DNA from: Anaeramoeba flamelloides
Lineage: Eukaryota; Metamonada; Anaeramoebidae
Assembly: GCA_027625915.1 (NCBI GenBank)
Contig: JANTQA010000063.1
Coordinates: 8,265,501 to 8,329,500, forward strand
Length of the DNA: 64,000 nucleotides
Reading direction: 5' to 3'
A model generated the notes under the pieces. That model was given only the letters and a program-made list of their open reading frames with translations. It was not told the origin of the DNA and ran no database searches. The position numbers and the translations under genes are program-made. Shown piece by piece: positions 12,400-23,073 of the stretch. The stretch's first letter is position 1; every line of letters starts with the position of its first letter.

Positions 12400-13740
12400 C
12401 ATAATTAAGCCTTTTTAATTTGATTAAAAATATTTTTAACATTTCCAATAATTAAATAAATTGTTAATAAAAATAAAAGGTCACTTTTTTTAGTTTTATC
12501 TTGAAAACAATATGTGATTTTGAATTCAAAAAATTTACTCAACTTAAAAAAATATTTGATTGATTTTAAATAATATATTTCATTAGATAACAATCAAACA
12601 CCAAAAAAAAAAATATTAATGAAATTTTATAATGGTTTCATTTCATTTTAAAAAAAATACCGTTAAATTGAGATTTACTATTTAATAAACACTGAATATG
12701 TTGGGGAGAGAATGTTTTATTTGAAATATGCATATGTTTTCTAATTCGATGAGATAGAACCATTAATTTATTATAAGTATTTTTAATCCAATAAAGTTTT
12801 CTATGAGAAAATACCAGAATATTTTGTAAAAAAAAAATAGTCAAAGGAAAAGCTGAAGAACAAAAAAAAAAAAAGACAATAAAAAGAAGGGGGGATAAGA
12901 ATAAAAAATAAAGAATTTAATAAAAAATAATTAGAATAAATTTTCGGTTTATTATATTCAGTTGTTATCGCATTCTTGGAGTTACAAAATAATTTTAGTT
13001 TGGGTCACTTAAGCCTTAATAGCCTTTTGAGTCATTTTAGATATGAAATATTATCAAGTAGAATTATATTTTTTATTTTCTATCGATTTTCTAATACAAT
13101 TCATTTGCATCTTCATTATAAAACAGAATCTTTAAGCAGCCTTACTAATATAAAATTAGTAAATGTCCTTTTTTGTCCTTTTTTTTTTTCATTTTCTTTT
13201 TCAAAAACTCTATGAAAATAACGTGTCTGAAATATCAAAATTATTACTATTCAAAAATAGTCAAATAATTATTTGAGATTTAAATTGACCTTCGAGGGTA
13301 TATCTTAAATTAATACAAATGGTTCAAAACTATTATTACCTTTGTTTCAAAATTTTGCCAAATTTTCAAACTTTTTTTGCATAAAAATAATTTTGTATTA
13401 GAAATACCAAAATAAGATCTTTTTTCAGATTTTTTTTTACAAAAAAGTACATTTATAAGATCTCGATATCTTCATAATTCTTTTTTTAAATTTATTACAG
13501 AATCCAATTTCTGGTTTGTATATTATTTTCAACCTATTATATTACTTTCTTTTATTTATACACTTAGTAAATATTTTTTTGCATAAATTAAATTTTCATA
13601 ATGCTAAGTAAAAAATAAGAGTTAGATAAGCAACTGTAAATAATATAATATTCAATAATATTACTAATAGATTTTTTATAGTCATTTGAACTAGGTAGAA
13701 TTCGTACATATACCTTCAATTATAAAATACCAGATTACTA

Positions 13741-13775
<35 letters not shown>
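12171..13775. other. intergenic with poly-T and (AT)n tracts
   Basis: Contains a poly-T run at about 12369-12399, a protein-like minus-strand stretch at 12638-12844 with no recognisable domain, and a pure (AT)n tract at 13742-13777 bordering element B1. No supported gene. Confidence 0.45.
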
Positions 13776-13786
<11 letters not shown>

Positions 13787-13913
13787 TCATAAATTTTGAC
13801 TCACTTTATAATGTTAATGGGAGTTGTTTTGAGGGTTTATTCCAGTATTCTTAACAAAAATTATTTTCAAATTTTTGGATCAGAATCATTTTTTCTAATT
13901 TTTCAAATTTCTG

Positions 13914-13948
<35 letters not shown>

Positions 13949-14347
13949 TTTTTTTTTTTTTCTTTTTTTTTTTTTTTAAAAAGATCATGTGGAAAACAAA
14001 AATATCTTCGAAAAGACAAATAATCATTAAGAAAATTTCGACTATGTAATGTCTTTGAAAATGGATTTAATTATTCATAAAAAATATTGTTGTTAAACTT
14101 TTTTTCAGTGAAAGTTCAGTAATAAAAAATCCGTAATGCTCATTTCAAAAATTGTGACTCACTTTTTTTTAGTTTTTGGTTTTATTTTTTTTTAATTTTT
14201 AATATATCAGGCTTTTATAGATTTAGAATGACTTAAAAGTGAATTACAAATCATATTGAGTTATTAATTGTTCTTGAATACTAAAGGATAATTTTTTTTT
14301 TTCAATTTATTATTTCAGGTGAGTCACAATTTTTGAAAAAGAGTTTA
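13776..14347 (+). mobile_element. terminal-inverted-repeat element B1
   Basis: About 572 bp. The left end TAAACTATTTTTCAT... leading to TTTTGACTCACTTT mirrors the right end GTGAGTCACAATTTTTGAAA...GTTTA. The same motif recurs internally near 14141-14163. It is nearly collinear with B2 (inverted, 47394-47995) and B3 (25259-26471). The minus strand of its left part and the plus strand of B2 near 47880 share a short coding-like tail reading ELEKMILIQKFENIF, possibly residue of a larger ancestral protein. Confidence 0.8.
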
Positions 14348-14413
14348 TATATATATTACTCTGACACTAATCCCTCAAGTAACAAAAAAAGAAAGAAAAT
14401 TTGAAAAATTTAA

Positions 14414-14993
14414 GCTATTTCCAAAAAAGTGGGGCAAATTTATTTTAAAATATATCTTTTAAATTCAATCTTCAAAAAAGTAATTTAATTTCCAAAATCA
14501 TTAACTACCATTTATCGATTCTTGGTAATAATTCAATTTGTTTCTTACTATTGTATTACATAAATATAATATATTAAATTTTCTGATCTCGATTATATCT
14601 GATATTTTTTCAGGTAGAAAATTTGTGTTTATTATTTTCTTTTTGATTGAAAAAACCATTTCCATAACTTGTTTAATCTTGATAAATTTTCATATAGAAT
14701 TGATAACATATAACTAGATTTGATTGTTTAAAAAAACTTTTGTACCATTTCCATATTTCCAGTTTTTTATTGAAATTGGTCGTACATTGTTTTCACAAAA
14801 AAGTATTATTTATTTTTTTTCATTTTTTGGAAAAATTTCAAAGAACAAATTTTGAAATAAATACCTTAGCCATTTATTCAATTGGTATTAATATTAAACT
14901 TAATTTGGTAGTGTCTATTAATGAATACTTTCACTAACAAAGATTATTTTTTATCAAATGTAAAAAAAAATATCCCACTTTTTTGGAAATACC
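14414..14993. mobile_element. terminal-inverted-repeat element C1
   Basis: A 580-bp element with ends GCTATTTCCAAAAAAGTGGG and the mirrored CCCACTTTTTTGGAAATACC, flanked on both sides by TTAA. It is collinear in inverse orientation with C2 at 48683-49265. Both encode, in the same relative frame, a tail containing SIKKKIINTNF and RNKLNYYQESING followed by a stop. Shared coding sequence implies descent from a protein-coding element. The superfamily is not settled; TTAA flanks would suggest a piggyBac-like target, but C2 lacks a clear TTAA. Confidence 0.75.
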
Positions 14994-15210
14994 TTAATAT
15001 CGAAAAAAACATTAATTAAATCTACAATTTTAATAATTTAACACAAAGTAATATAATTTTGAAAAGTACACTTACTAAACTTCAATTTTTGTTTCTCATT
15101 TTATTTGTATGCTCGAAATCTTGTATTTTTACTCATTTTTTTCAATTTTCCTATCTGAAATCAAGATTCTTCAAAGCAAAATCAAAAACTAGTCTTCAAC
15201 ATAAACTAGT

Positions 15211-18200
15211 ATGAAAAAACAATCAATTGTAACAGTTTTTGTTCTTTTAAGTTTATGTTCTTTCTTTCTGCAATGTGCTGTGATTGGGATTGATCTTGGA
15301 TCTGAATCTATCAAAGTAGCTGTCAAGGATCACTCGAAGCAACTTCAGATTGCACTTAATTCTGCGTCCCAAAGGAAAACACGATCTGCTATTGCTTTTG
15401 TTGATGGAGAACGCTTATTTGGAAAAGAAGCCGAATTTGTCTCGATCAAGCAAGAAGAATATTCATTAATAAATTTAAAATCTTTAACCGGAGCAACAAA
15501 AGAAACCATTTCAGAAATCGCTTTTCCAATTTCACAAGAAATAGTTTATGATTCTGAAGAGGGAGCTTTATTATCATTAACTTTTAATGATGAAAATAAT
15601 TTATTTGGTTTGTGTAAAAAAAAAAACAAAGATCAAGATCAAGAAGAACAAAAAGAAAAAGAAAAAGAAGAACAAAAAGAACAAAAAGAACAAAAAGAAC
15701 AAAAAGAAAAAGAAAAAGAAAAAGAAAAAGAAGAGGAAGAAAAGGAATGTAAATTCCAATTAAGACCTGAAGAACTTTTGGCAATGCTGTTCAATCAAGC
15801 AAAAAGAATCAGCAAAGATTTTTTGCAATTAACAGCGAACGTGAATGTCAAAGATTGTGTATTAACTGTGCCTAGTTATTATGGGGAAAGGGAAAGGCAA
15901 TCTATATTGGATGCTGCTGAATTAGCAGATTTGAATGTCTTATCTTTAATGAACGACCACTCTGCATTTGCAATGAAATATACGGTGAACCAATTGGCTT
16001 CTTTAAAAGAAAAGGAATCACACAATGTCATTTTAATTGACATTGGCGCAGGCTCAACGATTGTCAGTATTTTTAATGCCAAATCAATTGTTAAACCAGC
16101 GATGATTAAAGGGAAAAAAAGAACCACAGGACTCGTCAAAATTAAAGGCGTCGCATGGGATAAAGAATTGTCAGGAGAAAACTTAGATCAAAGAATATTG
16201 GAATATTTATTAGACAAATTTGACAAAGAAAATAAAAGCAAATTTCCAATTGGCAAATATGAAAAATCCATAAGGGAATGCAAGTCCTCTATTGGCAAAA
16301 TTAAAACAAGGGTGCCAGGCTGGAAACATATGCTAAGTGTAAATAATAAAGCTCCGATTCACATTGATAGCTTAATTGGGGGGGTCGACTGGTCAAGTGA
16401 CATTAGTCGGCAGCAACTTGAAGAAATTGGGGACGATTTATGGAACAGGATTTCCATTCCAATTTCAAAGGCAATTGAGCAATCTGGTTTACTGAAAGAA
16501 GAAATTGATCGAATTGAATTGGTTGGTGGCTCAGCAAGGATCCCAATAATACAGAAGGGGATTGCTAATTATTTTGATAATAAATTAGAATTGAGGAAGA
16601 GCATTAATTTTGATGAAGGGGCAACACTAGGAGCTGGATTGTTAGCAGCTAGTTTAAGTACTAAATTTAAAGTAATGGATATTCAAATTAAAGATCTTCA
16701 AATGCATGATATTTATATTAATTATCAAAAATTTGATAAAAGAAATCAGAAAAATTCGAATAAAGAATATTTAATATTTTCTCAAAACGATCAAATACCA
16801 ATTACCAAAAAATTAAAAATTAGAGGATTTAACGATACCTTCAAAATTTCTATTTTACAAGACAACAACAAAAAAGAAAAATTATTTGATGTCATTTTTT
16901 CTGATTTAAATCAAATTTTAATTGATTATGATTTAAATGAAAATGCAAAGCCCTCGCCTTTATTAACTCTTTCATTGAAAATTAATCAAAATGGTTTTGT
17001 AAATGTAAAAGATTCCAAATTGGTTTTTGTTTATAATGAAAAAATTATACAAGAAATTGAAGTCGAAGAAAAGAAACAAAATAGCATTGAAGAAAAAAAT
17101 ATTCAAGAAATTAAAGAAGAAGATAATAAAGTAAAAAATGATTTAGAGGGTAGCAAGGATGAGGGGATAGAGAAAGAAAAAAATGAAAATGAGAAGGCGA
17201 GAAAAAAATTAGAAAAAAATATTACAGAATTGAAATCTGAAAAGGAAAACTGCAATGAAAAAGATGATGAAAATATTAAAGAAAAAAAAGGATACGGGGG
17301 AAATTTCGAAAATGGGAAGAAAAATGAAAAAGAAAGACTGAAGGATAACGAAAAGGAAGTAAAAGAACAACAACAAAAGGATGATAAAAATAATAATGTA
17401 TATAAAGCCAATGGAAGGGAAAATGAAAATAAAAATGAAAAAGAAAGTGAAAGTGAAAAAGAAAAGGAAAAGGGAAAGGAAGGGGACGATGATAAAACAA
17501 ATGACGACGATAAAGGTGAAAAAGATAAAGATGAATCGGGTAGAGAAGATAAAGAAAATTTAAAGCGAATATATATATGGAATGATGATGAAAATATAAG
17601 GTATGTAGATTTAATGGATAATTTAAAAATTGAATACTTTGGACAACGAAAATTTCCACCCAAGCAAATAAAAAAATCAAAAAAAACTATTAAACACTTT
17701 GAAAAATTAGATATCAAAAATCAAAAAAAAATAAATATCAAAAATGAATTAGAATCCAAAATTTATGATTTACTTGACAAAATGAATTATGAAATGAAAG
17801 AGGAAATGAAACGATTTTCATTGACAAAAGATTTTAATGCTTTACTAAAAATTTTAAATAAGGTCCAGGATTGGTTATATGATGAAGGGATGGAAAAAAC
17901 AACAAAATATTCTACATTTCAAAAGAAAATGGAGAAAATTGAAACAATTAGTCAACCAATTTTAAACAGAATTAGGGAATTTGAAGAACGGCCAAAGGCA
18001 ATTGAATCATTCAAAAAGAATCTAATTGAAAATTTAAATGAAATTATAAAACTAAACCAAACTCTGTACTATGTTAATGAAAACGTTACAAGGGATTTTA
18101 TCGATTTATTATATCAAAATCAAATTTGGTTTGAAGAAAAAATAAAATCACAAAATGAAAAAAGCGATTGGGAAGATCCAGTATTTACAGCTTATGAGAT

Positions 18201-18555
18201 TAAAGAGAGGGGAAGCATGATAAAAAAGAAAATAAATTTTATTCAAAGAAAGCCAAATATTAAACCTACAAAATATGATTTGAAAAGTGGTAAATTGGTG
18301 ACTTCATTAGATAGTGATCTAAAGTCTTTAAAAAAATATTACAAAACAAAAATAATTTGGAAAGAAAAAAAAATTTGGATTTTTGAAAATGAAAATTCAA
18401 TACTTTCCAGTAAAATCAAAGAAGTCAAAGAGAAAGAAATGAAAAAGAAAATTAAAAAGAAAATTAAAGATAACAAGAAAGCAATTAAAAATTTAAAAAC
18501 AAAAATTAAAGACTTAAATCAAAAAATTATTGATATCAACGCAGAAAAAGAATAA
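15211..18555 (+). CDS. GRP170/HYOU1-type ER Hsp70-family chaperone
   Basis: Single exon, 1,114 residues. A hydrophobic N-terminal signal (about 1-22, cut near CAVIG) targets it to the ER. The Hsp70 ATPase domain follows: GIDLGSESIKVAV (26-38), NSASQRKTRSAI, VPSYYGERERQSILDAAELADL, the second phosphate loop ILIDIGAGST (about 273-282) and the adenosine motif IELVGGSARIPII (about 434-446). GSES and the S-RKT element are typical of the GRP170/Lhs1/HYOU1 branch rather than BiP. That branch acts as a nucleotide exchange factor for BiP and as a holdase. Oddities are a Lys/Glu/Gln run inserted in the ATPase domain (about 145-178), a very long acidic Lys/Glu loop (about 640-790) between beta and helical substrate domains, and a C-terminus INAEKE with no KDEL-like retrieval signal. 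The start ATG is the first Met before the signal peptide. Confidence 0.92.
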   Translation: MKKQSIVTVFVLLSLCSFFLQCAVIGIDLGSESIKVAVKDHSKQLQIALNSASQRKTRSAIAFVDGERLFGKEAEFVSIKQEEYSLINLKSLTGATKETISEIAFPISQEIVYDSEEGALLSLTFNDENNLFGLCKKKNKDQDQEEQKEKEKEEQKEQKEQKEQKEKEKEKEKEEEEKECKFQLRPEELLAMLFNQAKRISKDFLQLTANVNVKDCVLTVPSYYGERERQSILDAAELADLNVLSLMNDHSAFAMKYTVNQLASLKEKESHNVILIDIGAGSTIVSIFNAKSIVKPAMIKGKKRTTGLVKIKGVAWDKELSGENLDQRILEYLLDKFDKENKSKFPIGKYEKSIRECKSSIGKIKTRVPGWKHMLSVNNKAPIHIDSLIGGVDWSSDISRQQLEEIGDDLWNRISIPISKAIEQSGLLKEEIDRIELVGGSARIPIIQKGIANYFDNKLELRKSINFDEGATLGAGLLAASLSTKFKVMDIQIKDLQMHDIYINYQKFDKRNQKNSNKEYLIFSQNDQIPITKKLKIRGFNDTFKISILQDNNKKEKLFDVIFSDLNQILIDYDLNENAKPSPLLTLSLKINQNGFVNVKDSKLVFVYNEKIIQEIEVEEKKQNSIEEKNIQEIKEEDNKVKNDLEGSKDEGIEKEKNENEKARKKLEKNITELKSEKENCNEKDDENIKEKKGYGGNFENGKKNEKERLKDNEKEVKEQQQKDDKNNNVYKANGRENENKNEKESESEKEKEKGKEGDDDKTNDDDKGEKDKDESGREDKENLKRIYIWNDDENIRYVDLMDNLKIEYFGQRKFPPKQIKKSKKTIKHFEKLDIKNQKKINIKNELESKIYDLLDKMNYEMKEEMKRFSLTKDFNALLKILNKVQDWLYDEGMEKTTKYSTFQKKMEKIETISQPILNRIREFEERPKAIESFKKNLIENLNEIIKLNQTLYYVNENVTRDFIDLLYQNQIWFEEKIKSQNEKSDWEDPVFTAYEIKERGSMIKKKINFIQRKPNIKPTKYDLKSGKLVTSLDSDLKSLKKYYKTKIIWKEKKIWIFENENSILSSKIKEVKEKEMKKKIKKKIKDNKKAIKNLKTKIKDLNQKIIDINAEKE

Positions 18556-19570
18556 CATTTTTTAAATATTATTCATTTAATGTTAATAAATCAACAGATA
18601 TATCTAAAGGAAAATTGAATTTTTTTTTTTTTTTTGTAAATAATTAATCAATATTATTAATTTTATTTTTATATACTTTTTCTACCTTTCCTTTTTTAAG
18701 TTGTTTGGGTTCCTCCTCTCTCTTTTTTTTTTTTTTTTTTTTTAGTGTTTGGAGGAGGGAGGGATAAAAAATATTTATAAGAATTGATAAATTTAATCAA
18801 ATGGAAAAGATTGAACAAATTAAAAAAAACAAATATTTAGATTTAAAACATATTTTCTTTTAATTAATATTAAAATTTTCTTTTAAAGTCAAATACAAGG
18901 TTGCAAAACTTTGGAATATTTTTAAATAATTCTAAAACAACTAGAATAGACTAGATTTAAACAGTAAAGATTTCTCAATCAAAAATCTTGAGAATAATTC
19001 CTGAAATTTTAATCATTTTACTGATATACTAAAGCAATATTGATATTAACTAAAGTGATAATAACTGTATAATTTTGTCACTGTTGCTATAAACACAACA
19101 TAAAGAAGAAAAATCTTATTTAAAATGTTGACTATATCTAGTGATGATGTTCTAAATATGAAAGATAGAGTAATCATTCGTAAAGAGCTATCAAAATAAA
19201 TTCAAGTTAAACAATCAAATTAGAAATAACCAAAGCAATTTATTAAAAATGATATATATATATATAATGTCGTTTTCTTTTCATAATGAATTTTTATAAA
19301 TTATAAAGAGATTTACTTTGAAGATCTCTTCAATTGGGATATATTTTAAAAATATCTGAGAATTGTCTTCTTGTTATCTTATTCTTTTTTTTCTCTTTCC
19401 TTTTCCATGTCTTTCTCTTTTTTTTTTTTTTTTTCATTCTAAAATATATTCTTGTTGATTTCTTCAGGTTCTAAGGGATGAATAACCTATTTAAAAGGGT
19501 TTAGATAGATACCCACATAACAATTTTAGTGTGATATCAATGCTTACCAGTGATAATAAATCATAACTAT
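18556..19570. other. intergenic, downstream of chaperone gene
   Basis: A/T-rich, with poly-T runs near 18620 and 18724 and an (AT)n tract near 19252-19267. No gene was recognised. Confidence 0.45.
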
Positions 19571-20740
19571 AAACCCCAATTCAAAATTTTTAACACACCA
19601 AAATTCGATTTGTGAAAAAAAAAAAACTTATTTAATCAATTCAAGAATCTTTACCAAATTAGAACCATTCACTAATTGAAATGTTAATACTTATTTATAA
19701 AATACAATACTCAAAAAAACAAAAATAAATAATTATCAATACAAATAAATCATGGGTATGTTAAAATTAATGAGATGGGCAAAATAAAAAATATTCATAG
19801 GTAAATTTGTTGAATTCTATTAGGAATATTGATCGATCAAACTGTTACATATCATCAACTAATTTTATTTGAGTTCTTCTATTTGGAACAACTCAACCAG
19901 AACATAATATCAATTATTCAAAAAAAAAAATTGATCACTAAACAAGATAGGTAATTATAAAAATAAAAAGACAATAAAAAACTAAATGAAAAAATGATTT
20001 TCATATTTTACAACATTTCAAATTTAGTTCCAATTTCAATGAAATTGTATTTTTGTGATTTTTTAGACCGTTTTATCTGTGTGGAAAATTTTGAAGATTA
20101 GTTTCGATTTAGACAATTCAAAGTAACATTCTCAATTGTTATAATATTTCATGCACAAAATATAAATTTGAATTAATTATTTTTTAAGAACTAAACCCCA
20201 ATTCAAAATTTTTAACACACCAAAATTCGATTTGTGAAAAAAAAAACTTATTTAATCAATTCAAGAATCTTTACCAAATTAGAACCATTCACTAATTGAA
20301 ATATTAATACTTATTTATAAAATACAATACTCAAAAAAACAAAAATAAATAATTATCAATACAAATAAATCCTGGGTGTGTTAAAATTTTTGAGATGGGC
20401 AAAATAAAAAAATACATTAGTAAATTTGTTGAATTCTATTAGGAATATTGATCGATCAAATAGTTAGATATCACCAACTAATTTTATTTGAGTTCTTCTA
20501 TTTGAAACATCTCAACTTTAACATAATATAAACCTTGTAGAAAAAATTTTATCCAACGAAACAAATTATGTAATTCAAACAATTCCATGAAAACAAAAAC
20601 TAAAAGATGAAAAAATGATTTTCATATTTTGCAAAAATCAAAATTATCTCCAATTTCAATGAAATTGAATTATTGTAATTGTTTGTAACGTTTTAGCTAT
20701 GTTGAAAATTTTGAATTTTAGTTTACTTGGTTAAATATAA
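19571..20740 (+). repeat. tandem direct duplication, unit about 622 bp
   Basis: The segment starting AAACCCCAATTCAAAATTTT at 19571 recurs at 20193. The first 250 bp are nearly identical and the remainder (to about 20131 and 20740) is clearly related but diverged. It is non-coding in all frames examined. The gradient of identity suggests either an old duplication with later conversion of the left part or selection on that part. Confidence 0.8.
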
Positions 20741-21044
20741 ATTCAAAAGACATGGGGGGGATTTATATATGTTTTTTTTCAAATAATCTTTGAAGTTGGT
20801 AAAAAATTGAAGATTATGACTTTATGTTTGGTTCTTTCTTAGAATTGCATGAATAATTATTTTGAAAAAGTGTATTTGAAAAGGCCAATAAAAGATCGTA
20901 TAATATTGACTATTACAAATAGCAAAAATTTGTATTTTTGGCTTTGAATTAATTTGTAGTTTAACCTGAAAAAAAAAATGATTTTGGTTTTTCTACTGAA
21001 TATTATTTTTAAATATTTGTTTCCAATATCTGAAAGTAGCTCAC

Positions 21045-22105
21045 ACTATTATCTTGTATTAGATGTGGCAACGTTTTATTTTGATTATTAGCTGATCAAT
21101 TTTCAACTAATAAGACTTTTTAAAGTCGTTCAAAAAGGTGATTATTGTTATTTATTTTTTATAAATCCAAATTGAAGAGTAGAAGACTAATATGTCCCTA
21201 CTACCCAAAAAACACTAAAAATGAAAAATTGATCAAATATTTTCCCTTAATACAATTAAAAAAACTAAATGATAAAATAAAAATAAATAAAGTTTCAATT
21301 TAACTTTTTCTTGAAAACATGTTTTGCCAAAATCATTGAATTCAAACTTGAAATTATGTATATTTTTAGATACACTATCTTGTTTTAACTCATTTACAAA
21401 AACAAATTCTAAATTATGGGGAATTTTCTTTTCACAAAAGGCACTAATTTGGTCTTCAAATGTTTTTTTAGTTTTAAATGGTAAAATTAAAAAAAAGTTC
21501 AACTAAAAAGATAAACTCTCTAGAAACCCATTCTAATTTAATATATTAACTTATTCTTTGATTTCAAGCTTTTCTCAATCCCAATTTTTCAAAAAAAAAT
21601 AAAAAAGTGCACAGTAATTTCAAAAAATATTTTCGATATATAAAAGTTGAGAGTGTTTTTATTCTAAAAAAAATTATCATAGTGGTTAATGGAATTAATT
21701 TATGTCCTTAATTTCGAAAAATATTAATCAGAAAAATATAGTGCTTAATTTTATTAAGGACATATATTGGAAGGTAATTTAATAATAAATTTTTGATTTG
21801 TGATTCATCAATTGTAATTTTTATTTTGGTTTTGATTTTTTTTATAACTTTTTTACCTTTTTATTTGTTTTTTTGGGGTAATTCAGTAAAGTAAATAAGG
21901 TGTTCTTCTACAACACAAAAATCTACATTTATTCTTAAAAACCTACCAATCTATTAATCTTATACTCTTCAATTTGGATTTAAAAAAATTAAATAACAAT
22001 AATCACCTTTTAAACCCCTTTGAAAACCCAGACCAAGTCAAGATTGATTAATAAGGAACCAAAACAAAAAGTGGCCACACCTAATACAAGATAATTGTTT
22101 TTCGA
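21045..22105. mobile_element. long inverted-repeat element
   Basis: The left arm (about 21045-21215) matches the reverse complement of about 21930-22105. Shared blocks include TATCTTGTATTAG, AAAAGGTGATTATTGTTATT and AATCCAAATTGAAGAGTA. Between the arms lies a minus-strand 89-residue open stretch (21502-21233), beginning NFFLILPFKTKKTFEDQI, that looks protein-like but was not identified. It is probably a decayed transposable element. Confidence 0.6.
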
Positions 22106-22177
22106 ATTTTAGGGAGTGTCAACCTTAATAAGTTTTATTTATGAAGAAAAATTTTTTTTCTAGAATTTATACAATCC

Positions 22178-22400
22178 GAATATTTCCAATTAAAAATATG
22201 AAACTTTTAAGTTCAATCCCAAAATATTTCTCTGGTTTATGAGTTGAAGTATAACCAAAGATCTTTACAACATCGTTTAGAAATGATATTTTTTAACAAT
22301 AAATTAAACTTCTTTTGTTAACTCTAGGAAAAATTTTTTACTCTCGTAATTGGATTTTAGGTAGTAAAAATTAATATTCAATTTCTAACTTGAAATAAAA
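22178..22400 (-). repeat. dispersed repeat family L, copy 2 (inverted)
   Basis: The reverse complement matches 8655-8915, including GAATATTAATT, TTGTAAAGATCTTTGG and AATATTTTGG. Confidence 0.6.
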
Positions 22401-22479
22401 ATTTTCATTTTCAGGGATTAAAATAATGCCAAAAAGACGATAATCGAGGTATCAAAATATAATTCGTGTTTTTTTTTCT

Positions 22480-22905
22480 TCTTGTACCAATTCAACATCC
22501 CATTAATTACACAATAGTATACCTAAGTTTAAATCAATTTTAAGTAAACTCCTTAATATTTTCAGTAAAATTTAAATTATTAATGCAAATAGTTGAGAAT
22601 TTTTCGATAATATTCTCAATTTTTTCGAAATTTTTTGTTTTTTTTTATGATTAAAAAAAATTTTCTAAAAAATTTACTCTATTGTTTTAGAAACAGTTTC
22701 AAATTTGATCCTTCTTTTTTAGAATTTCTTTTAAAATAATAGATCTTTAAGAAACCAATACCCATATTTACTTAGGGTTTATTGTTGGTTTTTATGATCT
22801 TTTGATGTATTGGTCTTCTATAACAAAAAAACACATTTAATTTTGAAACACTTTTGGTTTAAACTTTTCTGCACACTTTACTTTAACAACAGTATTAATT
22901 GGAAA
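22480..22905 (+). repeat. dispersed repeat family H, copy 3
   Basis: Collinear with 364-790 (CAATAGTATACCTAAGTTTA, AAACTCCTTAATATTTT, TCTTCTATAACAAAAAAAC). It ends only about 170 bp before the RCC1/BTB start codon, so it may supply part of that gene's upstream region. Confidence 0.7.
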
Positions 22906-23073
22906 AAAATATCAAAAGTAAGATTTAGGAGTAAACTTCATTACAGCTTTCAGTTGGGGTTGTAGTTAATTGTATTTGAATTGATTATTTGGAGTTGAAC
23001 AATTTTGAAACATTTTTTCCATAATTTCTTTTATTGAATTTTTGTCAACTTAAAAACCAAGTTTGATTAACCA

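Noticed and set aside
12638-12844. Minus-strand stretch with LSHRIRKHMHISNKTFSPQH
   Set aside because: Protein-like in part but with no domain, start or splice support; could be element debris.
17103-17717. Long open stretches on the minus strand inside the chaperone gene
   Set aside because: They are mirror images of the Lys/Glu-rich loop (poly Ser/Phe/Leu composition) and carry no start, splice or domain evidence.
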